Notes: generated by a model from the sequence alone, not told the origin. A stretch of DNA of 12,811 nt from an uncultured Bacteroidia bacterium (GCA_902767465.1 CACXHM010000016.1:1-12811), one strand, 5' to 3'. Numbered from the stretch's first letter, positions 1 through 7,256 are shown. Translations and numbers: made by a program.

Positions 1-1329
1 CGGCCACAGATTCCGCAAACGCCAATCTTCAGCGTGGATCCAGGCGAAAGCCGCATCGAAAGGCTGGGCCGACTGCGCGACTGGATTTCTGAAAAAGGTG
101 TTGACTATGCATTGCTCAGCGCCCTCGACGACATTGCATGGACCCTTAATGTGCGGGCATCGGACATAGAATATAATCCCCTCGTAATCTCTTACCTGCT
201 GGTTGGTCCCGAGAGCGCAGAATGGTTTGTGCAGAAGGAGGAGATAGAAGATTCAGGTACGGAGAAAACCCTTGCTGAACTACGCGAAGACGGGATTTTT
301 GTTCGCTATTACGAAGAAGCAGAGATAGCCCTCAGTGAGATAGACGGAAGCGTCGCGGCCGACACCTCCTCTTTGAATTACCATCTCGCATCGCTGATCG
401 GTACGGCTCGGCTGGTGGATCTGCCCTCTCCCGTACAGGGCTGGAAGGCGGTAAAGAATGCACTCGAAATAGGGGGGCTGCGCGACTGCCATCTGCAGGA
501 CGGGATTGCAATGGTGCGCTTCCTCCACTGGCTCGAAAGATGCATCGCCGCAGACCGGACCGTGAGTGAATGGGATGCCGCCGTAAAACTCGGGCAGCTC
601 CGCGCTGAAATTCCCGGATATCAGGGCGACAGTTTCGAAACAATCTCTGCTTATGGGCCTTCCGCCGCCCTGCCCCACTACATCACGCCGCACACTGAAG
701 CTCCCTTGCTGGAGCCCCGCGGTCTATATCTCTGCGACTCCGGCGGGCAATATCTTTCCGGCACCACCGACATTACCCGCACCTGGGCGCTAGGACCATG
801 CACGCAACTGGAGATGGAAGATTACACTCTGGTACTGCGCGGCCACATCGACCTTGCAATGGCGGTTTTCCCGGCTGGGACACCCGGTTGCAGGCTGGAC
901 GCCCTCGCCCGCGAACCCCTTTGGTCGCATCAGCGAAACTTCGGACACGGCACGGGGCATGGTGTTGGCTGGTTTCTCGGGGTTCACGAGGGGCCGCAGG
1001 ACATCCGCCAGAATATGAACGCCTTCGGCTTCGAAGCCGGGATGGTTGTTTCCGACGAACCGGGAATCTACCGCGAGGGACTTTTTGGCGTGCGGCACGA
1101 AAACCTTCTGCTTTGCATCGATTCCGGAACGAACGATTTCGGGAGATGGCTTCGCTTCGAGCCCCTCACTCTCTGCCCCTTCGACACATCCGCCCTGCTG
1201 TTGGACATGCTCACCTCCGCGGAGCGCGACTGGCTCAACAGCTACCATGCTACTGTCTACGCCCGCCTGCACCCGTATCTCAACGGTTCCGACGCAGATT
1301 GGCTCGCTCTTAAAACCGCAGCCGTTTAA
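1..1329 (+). CDS. Aminopeptidase P / Xaa-Pro aminopeptidase, M24 family (5' partial)
   Basis: The frame is open from base 1, so the GTG at 34 is internal and the N-terminal creatinase-like domain lies outside the window. The first ~130 visible residues look like the second creatinase_N-like domain of the long, ~590-residue bacterial aminopeptidase P. The rest is the pita-bread M24 fold. Counting residues from the codon at 34, all five expected metal ligands are present: D235 and D246 (in DSGGQYLSGTTD), H309 (in GHGTGHGVG), E342 (in SDEPGIY) and E356 (in RHEN). Family members use two metal ions to remove an N-terminal residue preceding proline. No signal peptide can be judged because the start is missing. 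The protein is probably cytoplasmic and active. Its stop is followed by a 115-base convergent intergenic stretch. Confidence 0.93.
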   Translation, partial: RPQIPQTPIFSVDPGESRIERLGRLRDWISEKGVDYALLSALDDIAWTLNVRASDIEYNPLVISYLLVGPESAEWFVQKEEIEDSGTEKTLAELREDGIFVRYYEEAEIALSEIDGSVAADTSSLNYHLASLIGTARLVDLPSPVQGWKAVKNALEIGGLRDCHLQDGIAMVRFLHWLERCIAADRTVSEWDAAVKLGQLRAEIPGYQGDSFETISAYGPSAALPHYITPHTEAPLLEPRGLYLCDSGGQYLSGTTDITRTWALGPCTQLEMEDYTLVLRGHIDLAMAVFPAGTPGCRLDALAREPLWSHQRNFGHGTGHGVGWFLGVHEGPQDIRQNMNAFGFEAGMVVSDEPGIYREGLFGVRHENLLLCIDSGTNDFGRWLRFEPLTLCPFDTSALLLDMLTSAERDWLNSYHATVYARLHPYLNGSDADWLALKTAAV

Positions 1330-1370
1330 TTTTCTGATTTGTAATCGCCTGATTATTAATCATTTCCCAA

Positions 1371-1404
1371 TTTTGTCTCTGGTAAATTTGCACCAGAGAC
1401 AAAA
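1371..1404. repeat. Perfect 13-bp inverted repeat between convergent genes
   Basis: TTTTGTCTCTGGT (1371-1383) and ACCAGAGACAAAA (1392-1404) are exact reverse complements around an 8-base loop. The position between two convergent stop codons suggests a transcription terminator. However, T-run-first and A-run-last is the same on both strands, so neither strand has the U-tract after the stem that an intrinsic terminator needs. The loop region also contains TAAATTTG (1383-1390), a match to the Bacteroidota -7 box, but no TTTG lies at the right distance upstream. Confidence 0.6.
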
Positions 1405-1409
1405 CCATC

Positions 1410-1443
1410 AAAACACTGATTATCAAGCTATTGAAAATCAGTG
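1410..1443 (-). terminator. Probable intrinsic terminator of the small membrane protein gene
   Basis: CACTGATT (1414-1421) and AATCAGTG (1436-1443) form an 8-bp stem with a 14-base loop, starting right after the stop codon of the minus-strand gene. Read on the minus strand the stem is followed by four T residues (1413-1410). The stem is AT-rich, so termination strength is uncertain. Confidence 0.5.
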
Positions 1444-1444
1444 C

Positions 1445-1906
1445 TTATTCCGGACGGAAGCGGGACTCGAGGGCGCTGACGATACGGACAAGGTCCTTCA
1501 CCGGGCCTTCCAGTTCGAAACCGGTTCCGATGCGTTCGAATGTGACCCTGTCTTCAAGCATGCGGGTGAGTCGCATCACAGGAGACTGCAGACGGAACTT
1601 CAGGTTCTGATCTTTTTCATCTTCAAGCACATAGCCACGCTGGTGCATTACATCTATGACGCCGTCACGTATCTCTTCGTAAGAGCCCGGCACCAGGGCG
1701 TTGCGCCTGCCGAAGCCGAGATGCGGGTAGATGGCCGCAAAGACCGCAATGATGGCCGCTATCTTCCATAAAGACCCGGCGCCGTCCTTAAAAATCTCGT
1801 CGAGAGTGGTGCCCACCACCCCGAAAACCGACAAAACTACAATAAAGATACATAGAATGACGACGAGATAGGCAAAGTATTTGATAGAGCGTGTAAGGTA
1901 TTTCAT
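1445..1906 (-). CDS. Small two-helix membrane protein of unknown function
   Basis: A 153-residue protein. Two hydrophobic segments (about residues 9-31 and 47-65) are separated by a short loop containing acidic residues. They are followed by a soluble ~85-residue tail with an alternating helix/strand look, ending in an ESRFRPE sequence. The frame stays open upstream to 2485, but those 193 extra codons lie antisense to the coding part of the neighbouring coiled-coil gene, so I start at the ATG at 1906, where the membrane segments begin. A -7-like box, TATCTTTG (1918-1911 on the minus strand), sits only five bases before this ATG, so the message may be nearly leaderless. I recognise no named family. 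Lone gene, divergent from the coiled-coil/hemW pair. Confidence 0.75.
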   Translation of the reverse strand: MKYLTRSIKYFAYLVVILCIFIVVLSVFGVVGTTLDEIFKDGAGSLWKIAAIIAVFAAIYPHLGFGRRNALVPGSYEEIRDGVIDVMHQRGYVLEDEKDQNLKFRLQSPVMRLTRMLEDRVTFERIGTGFELEGPVKDLVRIVSALESRFRPE

Positions 1907-1910
1907 ACGG

Positions 1911-1918
1911 CAAAGATA
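1911..1918 (-). promoter_or_regulatory. -7 box of the small membrane protein gene
   Basis: The minus strand reads TATCTTTG, matching the Bacteroidota TAnnTTTG box. The nearest upstream TTTG (1946-1943) is 24 bases away, longer than the usual ~19-21, so the -33 element is doubtful. The transcript would start close to the ATG at 1906. Confidence 0.45.
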
Positions 1919-1929
1919 AAGTTTTTCAT

Positions 1930-1937
1930 TATTTTTG
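1930..1937 (+). promoter_or_regulatory. -7 box of the coiled-coil/hemW unit
   Basis: TATTTTTG matches TAnnTTTG about 57 bases before the ATG at 1994. No TTTG was found 19-21 bases upstream. It lies back to back with the minus-strand box at 1911-1918, so the two divergent promoters share an 87-base region. Confidence 0.4.
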
Positions 1938-1993
1938 CAGTACAAACAGTAAAAGTCCTGTTTTGGGGGCTTGACTATAAACATAGTATTATC

Positions 1994-2911
1994 ATGGAAA
2001 GAGAAGATCCTTTGAGCAGACTGGAACGCGAGGAGCGCGAACGCAAGGAGAAGGCTAAGAGCCTGAAACCTGTAATGTGGGTGCTGGCAGCAGTCGCTGT
2101 TGTACTCGCAGCCATCCTCGGCTACGTATGGTCCAGCAAGAATAGCCTTGTGAAGGACCTCGAAATCGACAAGCAGCAGCTGACGGAACAGATCCTCAGC
2201 CTGCAAGGTGACTATGAATCCCTGTCCAGCGATTACGATTCGGTTAACGCACAGCTTGATTCTTCCAAGGAGGAGGTCGCCCAGCTCGTGGAGCGCATCA
2301 AAAAAACCGAGGCCACGAACCGCGTCAAAATGCGCCAATACGAAAAGGAACTCGGCACGCTCCGCAGCATCATGCGCAGCTATGTCAAGCAGATTGACTC
2401 CCTCAACACCCTGAACAAGCAACTGACCGTACAGGCGGCAAACGCTCGGAAAGAAGCCGCAGAAGCCTCGGCACGCAACGCCCAACTCACCGAAGAGGTT
2501 GAAACCTACAAGGGCCAGGTGGCTATCGGTGCCACACTCAAGGCACGCAACTTCAGCCTGGTACCGTACAACAGTTCTGGCAAGGTTACCGACCGCAGCA
2601 GCCGCGTCACACAGATGGTGGTCAACCTTACCCTCAGCGAAAACGACCTCGCACAGGTCGGCCCGGTACGCATCTACGTCCGCGTCAAGGATCCCGAAGG
2701 GATACTGTTGCTGGACGGGACCGCTGCCAGTTTCTCGTACAATGGCGAAGCAATGCCCGCAACTGCATCCCGAGAAATCGATTACAACCGCCAGGATGTT
2801 GACGTGAGCATTTACATCAACGACACCGGTGAATTCGTAAAGGGTATTTACACCGTCGAGGTATTCACCGACCAGGGACGTCTGGGCAAGGCGGAGACCC
2901 TGCTCAGGTAA
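1994..2911 (+). CDS. Membrane-anchored coiled-coil protein of unknown function
   Basis: A 305-residue protein in three parts. First comes a highly charged N-terminal stretch rich in E, R and K (residues 1-26). One transmembrane helix follows (about 27-46). Then there is a long coiled coil (about 48-175), dense in Q, E, K and leucine heptads, and a C-terminal beta-rich domain (about 178-305). The positive N-terminus suggests a signal-anchor with the coiled coil and C-terminal domain in the periplasm. Similar proteins are common in Bacteroidales, and I believe some are loosely annotated as chromosome-partitioning proteins, probably only because of the coiled coil. No ATPase motif is present. 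The TAA stop overlaps the hemW ATG by one base (TAATG), implying coupled translation. No clear Shine-Dalgarno precedes its own ATG. Function unknown. Confidence 0.88.
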   Translation: MEREDPLSRLEREERERKEKAKSLKPVMWVLAAVAVVLAAILGYVWSSKNSLVKDLEIDKQQLTEQILSLQGDYESLSSDYDSVNAQLDSSKEEVAQLVERIKKTEATNRVKMRQYEKELGTLRSIMRSYVKQIDSLNTLNKQLTVQAANARKEAAEASARNAQLTEEVETYKGQVAIGATLKARNFSLVPYNSSGKVTDRSSRVTQMVVNLTLSENDLAQVGPVRIYVRVKDPEGILLLDGTAASFSYNGEAMPATASREIDYNRQDVDVSIYINDTGEFVKGIYTVEVFTDQGRLGKAETLLR

Positions 2912-4104
2912 TGATCTATATCCATGTTCCTTTCTGCAGGAGTTTCTGCACCTATTGCGATTTCTATTCGGAGATTGCCTGCAGGGGAAAATCTGCCGGA
3001 GTCATCGCCAGATGGGCGGATGAGATCTGTGCAGAGATTGCCGCAAGGCGGCAGGAGATAGAGTCAACCCTCGATCTTGACACACTTTATATAGGAGGAG
3101 GAACGCCCAGCGTGCTTCCTCTTTCTGTTTTGCAGCAGATTCTGGATGCAATCAATGCTGTCCGCGCTGCGGCTGATGTGCAGTTAGCTCCGCGGCCCGA
3201 ACGGCCAGTCAGATACGACAGGTTTTCCGAATTCACCATAGAGGTCAATCCGGAAGATATAGTGGAACGCGGTCCGGAGTATGTGCGGGGGCTGCTGGAC
3301 TTGGGAGTCAACCGCATCAGCATGGGGGTGCAGTCGCTTGACGATGGGATTCTGCGATGGATGAACCGGCGTCATTCCGCCGACGGTGCGCGGAAAGCAT
3401 ACGGCATTATCCGAAGCGTTGCGCATGGAGAGGGTGCCTCGCCGACCGTCTCGCAGTCGCTCGACCCCACCGCTGACGCGGTCCCCCCTCTAAGCCGAGG
3501 GTGGCGTAGGTCTTGCGAGGCACCCTCTCCATGCACCGTAAGCATAGATCTGATTACCGGTGTGCCGGGAATGACGATTGATATTCTGGAAAAGACGGTG
3601 GAGGAAATCCTGGAATGGCGGCCGGAGCATATATCAGCATACCAACTTAGCATTGAAGAAGGCAGCACCCTCGCCCAGATGATAGAACGGGGCGAAGTGC
3701 AGGAACAGGATGAAGACTGCTGCCGCGAGCAATACGAGTTTGTCTGCAGACGACTCGCACAGGCCGGCTACAACCACTACGAAATCTCCAACTGGGCAAT
3801 TCCAGGCCACGAAGCCCTTCACAACTCGGCCTACTGGACACGCCATCCTTACGCCGGACTGGGGCCGGGAGCGCATTCTCTCATTTTCTACGATGATGCC
3901 GGGAGACCAACGGGCGGGGCGGGGCCGATACAACGGCGAAGTTGGAACAGTCAGAGCCTGTCCGCATGGGAACGTGACGGAGAGACCCTCACTGCAGAAC
4001 AGATCCACGAAGAGGAGGTAATGCTTCTCGCACGCACTTCCCGCGGCCCTATCCCCGAAAAGGACTGGTTCGTCGCAGACGACATCATCCCCGATCTTCT
4101 GTAA
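2911..4104 (+). CDS. hemW: Radical SAM heme chaperone HemW with an in-frame palindromic insert
   Basis: HemW binds heme and a [4Fe-4S]/SAM cofactor and is thought to hand heme to apo-proteins. Visible hallmarks are the cluster motif CxxxCxxC (C9, C13, C16, followed by DFYS), the SAM-binding GGGTPS (62-67), EVNPED (111-116), SMGVQS (137-142), LITGVPG (214-220) and the HemW-specific heme-binding HNxxYW (304-309). The CxxxCxxCDF form and HNxxYW separate it from the oxidase HemN. Two oddities stand out. Residues 171-208 are encoded by a 112-base palindromic element and sit just before the SIDL strand of the TIM barrel. After HNxxYW the chain is about 35 residues shorter than I recall for E. coli HemW, the gap falling between RTSRG and DWFVADDII. 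Another ~12 unusual residues lie near 92-106. It is coupled by TAATG to the upstream gene, and its end overlaps the DUF3109 gene by 20 bases. The frame is intact, but activity is unproven. Confidence 0.93.
   Translation: MIYIHVPFCRSFCTYCDFYSEIACRGKSAGVIARWADEICAEIAARRQEIESTLDLDTLYIGGGTPSVLPLSVLQQILDAINAVRAAADVQLAPRPERPVRYDRFSEFTIEVNPEDIVERGPEYVRGLLDLGVNRISMGVQSLDDGILRWMNRRHSADGARKAYGIIRSVAHGEGASPTVSQSLDPTADAVPPLSRGWRRSCEAPSPCTVSIDLITGVPGMTIDILEKTVEEILEWRPEHISAYQLSIEEGSTLAQMIERGEVQEQDEDCCREQYEFVCRRLAQAGYNHYEISNWAIPGHEALHNSAYWTRHPYAGLGPGAHSLIFYDDAGRPTGGAGPIQRRSWNSQSLSAWERDGETLTAEQIHEEEVMLLARTSRGPIPEKDWFVADDIIPDLL
3423..3534. repeat. 112-bp palindromic repeat element inserted in frame in hemW
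   Basis: Perfect 20-bp terminal inverted repeats, GCATGGAGAGGGTGCCTCGC (3423-3442) and its exact reverse complement (3515-3534), enclose a 72-base interior. The interior can fold further: GACC/GGTC (3444-3447 with 3509-3512) extends the outer stem, and two small hairpins are ACCGC-TGAC-GCGGT (3469-3482) and CCCTC/GAGGG (3486-3490 with 3497-3501). It encodes no protein of its own but is read through by hemW with no stop. I see no obvious target-site duplication and no second copy in this window. The architecture fits a REP-, MITE- or Rickettsia-palindromic-element-like sequence. Family membership cannot be settled from one copy. Confidence 0.8.
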
Positions 4105-4672
4105 TCATGGAAGCCGCAGCTTCAAGTGCTTCGTAGAAGTCGGGGCCGAATCGACGGATGATAGGGGCCTTCAGAAAGCGATAGGCACGGATGCCTTCGC
4201 GCCTGCCGCGTTCGAAAGCGCAGCGGCAGATATCCCAACGATGCAGATTCAAAGCCATCCCGCCCCCACGGAATTTTTTAATGCGTATCGGGTACAAAGC
4301 ACACGAAATGGGCTTATCCAACCCGGCTTTCTCTATGCCGCAAAGGCAGTTTCCCCCTTCGAAACAGCAATAGGCGCATTCTTCTGAACCCGGAACCAAA
4401 GGGGTAACCAGGTCTCCGTCACGGTCCACGGCAAAAAATCCCGAGCTTTCAGCAGCATCGCGGCCCTGTTGCGAAAGATGTTCGCAAAACAATGGATAAT
4501 CACGTTCAAGAGCCGGAATCTCTTCTTCTTCGAGGGGTGCGCCGCTATCTCCCACGATGCAGCAGGCGCCTTTGCACACAGGATAGTCACACGCGAAAAA
4601 TTCGCTGACGATATCTGCGCTTACGAGCACATCGCCAATTTGGATCACCGATGCAAAATCTTCCCGTCTCAT
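4085..4672 (-). CDS. DUF3109 family cysteine-rich protein
   Basis: A 195-residue protein matching the DUF3109 family of Bacteroidota. It carries many cysteines in conserved settings: C28, C33, C37 and C38 (CKGACC followed by GDSGAPL), C99, C102 and C103, C109 and C111, C124 in PISCALYPIR, and C149/C151 in the HRWDICRC segment. The pattern resembles metal- or cluster-binding proteins of the YkgJ type, but the ligand and function of DUF3109 are not known to me. There is no signal peptide, so it is probably cytoplasmic. Its ATG overlaps the TGA of the upstream M16-like gene (ATGA, 4672-4669), so the two are one translationally coupled unit. Its 3' end overlaps the end of hemW by 20 bases on the other strand. 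Confidence 0.88.
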   Translation of the reverse strand: MRREDFASVIQIGDVLVSADIVSEFFACDYPVCKGACCIVGDSGAPLEEEEIPALERDYPLFCEHLSQQGRDAAESSGFFAVDRDGDLVTPLVPGSEECAYCCFEGGNCLCGIEKAGLDKPISCALYPIRIKKFRGGGMALNLHRWDICRCAFERGRREGIRAYRFLKAPIIRRFGPDFYEALEAAASMITEDRG

Positions 4673-7209
4673 TTGACAACATATTCTACCTTACTGCCCT
4701 TCTCAAGACTCTTCAACACCTCCGACACGTCGTCCAGGGTAACCTTTGGAAGGTATGACTGCCAGTTGGACACCATGTCTTTCCCCTCGGAATAACGACG
4801 GAGGAAAACTTCTGTGATATAATCCGGATCCTGCAACTCGGAGGTCATCTCGTTTGAAAGGGAATTCTTGATTCCCTTCAACTCAGCAGCGTTCAGAGGA
4901 CGAATGCTCAGACTCGCCAGACATTCTCTCAATCCACCCAGGGCGGTCAATGGATCCTCCGGTTCCACATCTGAAGGCAGACCTTCCGATGGGCATGGCC
5001 GGCAATTTATAAAAACGGCTATCCTCTCAGAAGGAAGGATCTGCAACTGCGGAATCACTTCAATATGCTGTCCTGCCGAAGCCATATCACGCACCAACCT
5101 GATCCGAAGCGCTTCAACGGCAATTCTGAATGCGCACCAGCCCTGCATGGTGAAGGGACGTTCTGCCGACATTGCGATATTTGCCGACACGCCATCTCCA
5201 ATGCTTCCCCCTACATCAACCGTATAGGTAGACCAGCCGGAACGCAGCCTATAATCGATCTTGGGACGGACAGAAAAAACCTTGCCGGTCTTAAAGCCTC
5301 CGAGAGTCTTGCAGAGCAGTTTCTGCAGATAGGCTTCGTCAAGGTCCCCTTCGATGAACATGACCCCGTCGTTGCATTTCTGAAACTGCGATGAAAAATA
5401 GCTTTCCATCTTGCCGGGCAAAGCATCGGTAAGTTTCGACAGGGTCTTTGTGGATGGATACAGGTAATCCGGGCACATTATGCTGTCCATCACCGCATTA
5501 ACACCCTTTGAAGATATCCTGAAAGCCTCCTGGCGGAGAGCTTCGGATCGTTTGTAATAATCAAAAGCCCAAGAGTCCGGACTGCGATTCTTCTGGATGG
5601 AAAGAAGCGTCCGCATCAGCAGGTTCATTTTTGAAGCCTGAACGGTTCCAAAAATACGCATATCGGAAACCCCGACCGTGCACTTCATGGTTATACCATT
5701 GGATTCCAACATATTGTGAAACCTCATAGGGCTCATACCACTGACAGTGCAAAGCCTGAGCATATCTCCAGTAAAGGCACTTTCGCCTTCGGAAAGACCG
5801 GGAATTTCGGTAAAACCTCCGCGTATCATGAACGCATAGCGGATATTGGCATCCGCTGACTTGCGGAACACCACTTTCATTCCGTTTGAGAAAGACCACA
5901 TCTTTCCTCCGGAAACGGGTTCCGGAATCTCTGAACGGATTTTTATTTTCTTTGATACGGGGTAATAAAGCCCGAGCGTATCGGAAGACCCGACGTTATA
6001 TGCAGCAGGGGTTGAACCCGACTTCCAGGAGCTTCGGAAGGTATCTTTCAGTGCTTCCGCATCGATTTCATCAGATGGTGTGGCGTATTCCAGGGTCAGG
6101 TTGCGATCTCTTTCAAGCAGGGCGGCAACAAAAGCGTTGAACAAAGAAAGATCCCTTTCGGGAGAAATCTTTCTGCCACGGAAAAAATCGAAAATCGCTC
6201 CTTTGGAAGCAAGATTTGTCCCATAAAGATAATTGGTAACGCAGGCCTGCACGTTATCCCGGTTTGTGGCCGGAGTTCCCGCATCCTTGTAAATCCTGGA
6301 AAGAAAACGGGCTTTAGCATCCTGCAGTTCATCCTGCGATACCCCGTTGGCATCGAGATCTGAAAGCACTCCCGACACCAGGGACGTAGCGGAACTGATA
6401 TCCCGGGCATCCACGCCGAGGGAAAGGGTATATTTTTCATCGTCGGAGTATCGGGAGCTGTCGAAATACCTGAACCGAACAAATGCCAGAGGAATATCGT
6501 TCTGTGCAAAAACGCCTTCGAGCCGCTTGCAGAGTATATGTCCCAGTTCCTGCGAATACATCTCGGTTACCAGCGGCTGTGGAGTATTCATATACTTTCG
6601 GGGCGTGCGCGGTGCCCGATAGGTCATCTTGATGATTGATAGGTTCCTGCACGTAGAAGGGTAGTGAAGCACTTTCAAACCACGTTCAGGACGCCACTGC
6701 ACATCCTGATCTTCCACCTTCAGCCGAGGCTCAAGCATCAGCGACATCATATACAGCCGGTCCTTAATGTTGGATGTATTCACATCTCCGCTCACGATGA
6801 TGGCCTGCTCGTTCCTGCAACTGCGTACAAGCTTGAAAAGATACACCAACGCAGAATCCGATGCAACGGATTGGAACACCGGAACATCTTCAAATCTGAA
6901 AACAGCCGCAGGTCCCTCCCAACTGATGTAGCCGTCAGGGGTGTAGCCTACCCCTTTCGAAGGGAAAAAGGAGCCGTCGAGCGCAACGCGGGCATCATCC
7001 CGGTTGCCCACGCCCTTCTGCACAAGAGCAAAGTTGGCATAACCTTTGGAAGAAGAGTTGTGGACCAGGTAGTAGGATAGTCCCGAGGGAAAGCGTCCGG
7101 ATTGGACCTGTGAGGTCTGCTTTATGACAGGGAGGTCGCTTGCCGGCAGCCGGAAAGGAAATGCCAGCAGAATAATGAAAAGGATTATAAGTCCGCGCGC
7201 TTTAACCAT
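4669..7209 (-). CDS. Periplasmic M16-like (insulinase-fold) protein lacking the zinc motif
   Basis: An 846-residue exported protein. The first ~24 residues form a signal peptide (MVKARG, a hydrophobic core, then a likely cleavage after PAS). Residues ~38-65 (SGLSYYLVHNSS, then KGYANFALVQ) resemble the first strands of Bacteroidota M16 peptidases. A second M16-like half starts near residue 435 (SNGMKVVFRKS, then MIRGG). The inverted zinc motif HxxEH of active M16 enzymes is absent from both halves: where it should follow the N-terminal strands there is a serine/glycine/phenylalanine-rich stretch, and in the second half GESAFTGDMLRL replaces it. I infer a non-catalytic homologue, perhaps a partner for an active M16 subunit. 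The frame extends to an ATG at 7278, but those 23 codons cover the promoter region, so 7209 is preferred. Coupled to the DUF3109 gene. Confidence 0.8.
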   Translation of the reverse strand: MVKARGLIILFIILLAFPFRLPASDLPVIKQTSQVQSGRFPSGLSYYLVHNSSSKGYANFALVQKGVGNRDDARVALDGSFFPSKGVGYTPDGYISWEGPAAVFRFEDVPVFQSVASDSALVYLFKLVRSCRNEQAIIVSGDVNTSNIKDRLYMMSLMLEPRLKVEDQDVQWRPERGLKVLHYPSTCRNLSIIKMTYRAPRTPRKYMNTPQPLVTEMYSQELGHILCKRLEGVFAQNDIPLAFVRFRYFDSSRYSDDEKYTLSLGVDARDISSATSLVSGVLSDLDANGVSQDELQDAKARFLSRIYKDAGTPATNRDNVQACVTNYLYGTNLASKGAIFDFFRGRKISPERDLSLFNAFVAALLERDRNLTLEYATPSDEIDAEALKDTFRSSWKSGSTPAAYNVGSSDTLGLYYPVSKKIKIRSEIPEPVSGGKMWSFSNGMKVVFRKSADANIRYAFMIRGGFTEIPGLSEGESAFTGDMLRLCTVSGMSPMRFHNMLESNGITMKCTVGVSDMRIFGTVQASKMNLLMRTLLSIQKNRSPDSWAFDYYKRSEALRQEAFRISSKGVNAVMDSIMCPDYLYPSTKTLSKLTDALPGKMESYFSSQFQKCNDGVMFIEGDLDEAYLQKLLCKTLGGFKTGKVFSVRPKIDYRLRSGWSTYTVDVGGSIGDGVSANIAMSAERPFTMQGWCAFRIAVEALRIRLVRDMASAGQHIEVIPQLQILPSERIAVFINCRPCPSEGLPSDVEPEDPLTALGGLRECLASLSIRPLNAAELKGIKNSLSNEMTSELQDPDYITEVFLRRYSEGKDMVSNWQSYLPKVTLDDVSEVLKSLEKGSKVEYVVK

Positions 7210-7227
7210 ATTAAAGACCGTAGGGCA

Positions 7228-7235
7228 CAAAATTA
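7228..7235 (-). promoter_or_regulatory. -7 box of the M16-like/DUF3109 operon
   Basis: The minus strand reads TAATTTTG, matching TAnnTTTG, 18 bases before the ATG at 7209. No convincing TTTG lies 19-21 bases upstream. It supports the 7209 start over the 7278 start. Confidence 0.45.
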
Positions 7236-7248
7236 CAACATTTTTTAC

Positions 7249-7256
7249 TACTTTTG
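7249..7256 (+). promoter_or_regulatory. -7 box of the TPR/U32 operon
   Basis: TACTTTTG matches TAnnTTTG, 36 bases before the TPR ATG at 7293. It sits inside a short palindrome, CTACTTTTGTAG (7248-7259), whose arms CTAC and GTAG flank the T-run. The -33 element is not evident. Confidence 0.45.

Noticed and set aside
1971..1981. TTGACT and TATAAA strings before the coiled-coil gene, resembling a sigma-70 promoter
   Set aside because: They overlap with no spacer between them, so they cannot act as -35 and -10 boxes. The TATTTTTG box upstream is a better candidate.
1907..2485. Upstream extension of the small membrane protein frame by 193 codons on the minus strand
   Set aside because: It is antisense to the well-supported coiled-coil gene, and a natural start with membrane segments exists at 1906.
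3664..3676. Possible second copy of the palindromic element arm (GCACCCTC)
   Set aside because: Only eight bases match, and they encode a HemW segment (GSTLAQM) that belongs to the family, so the match is chance.
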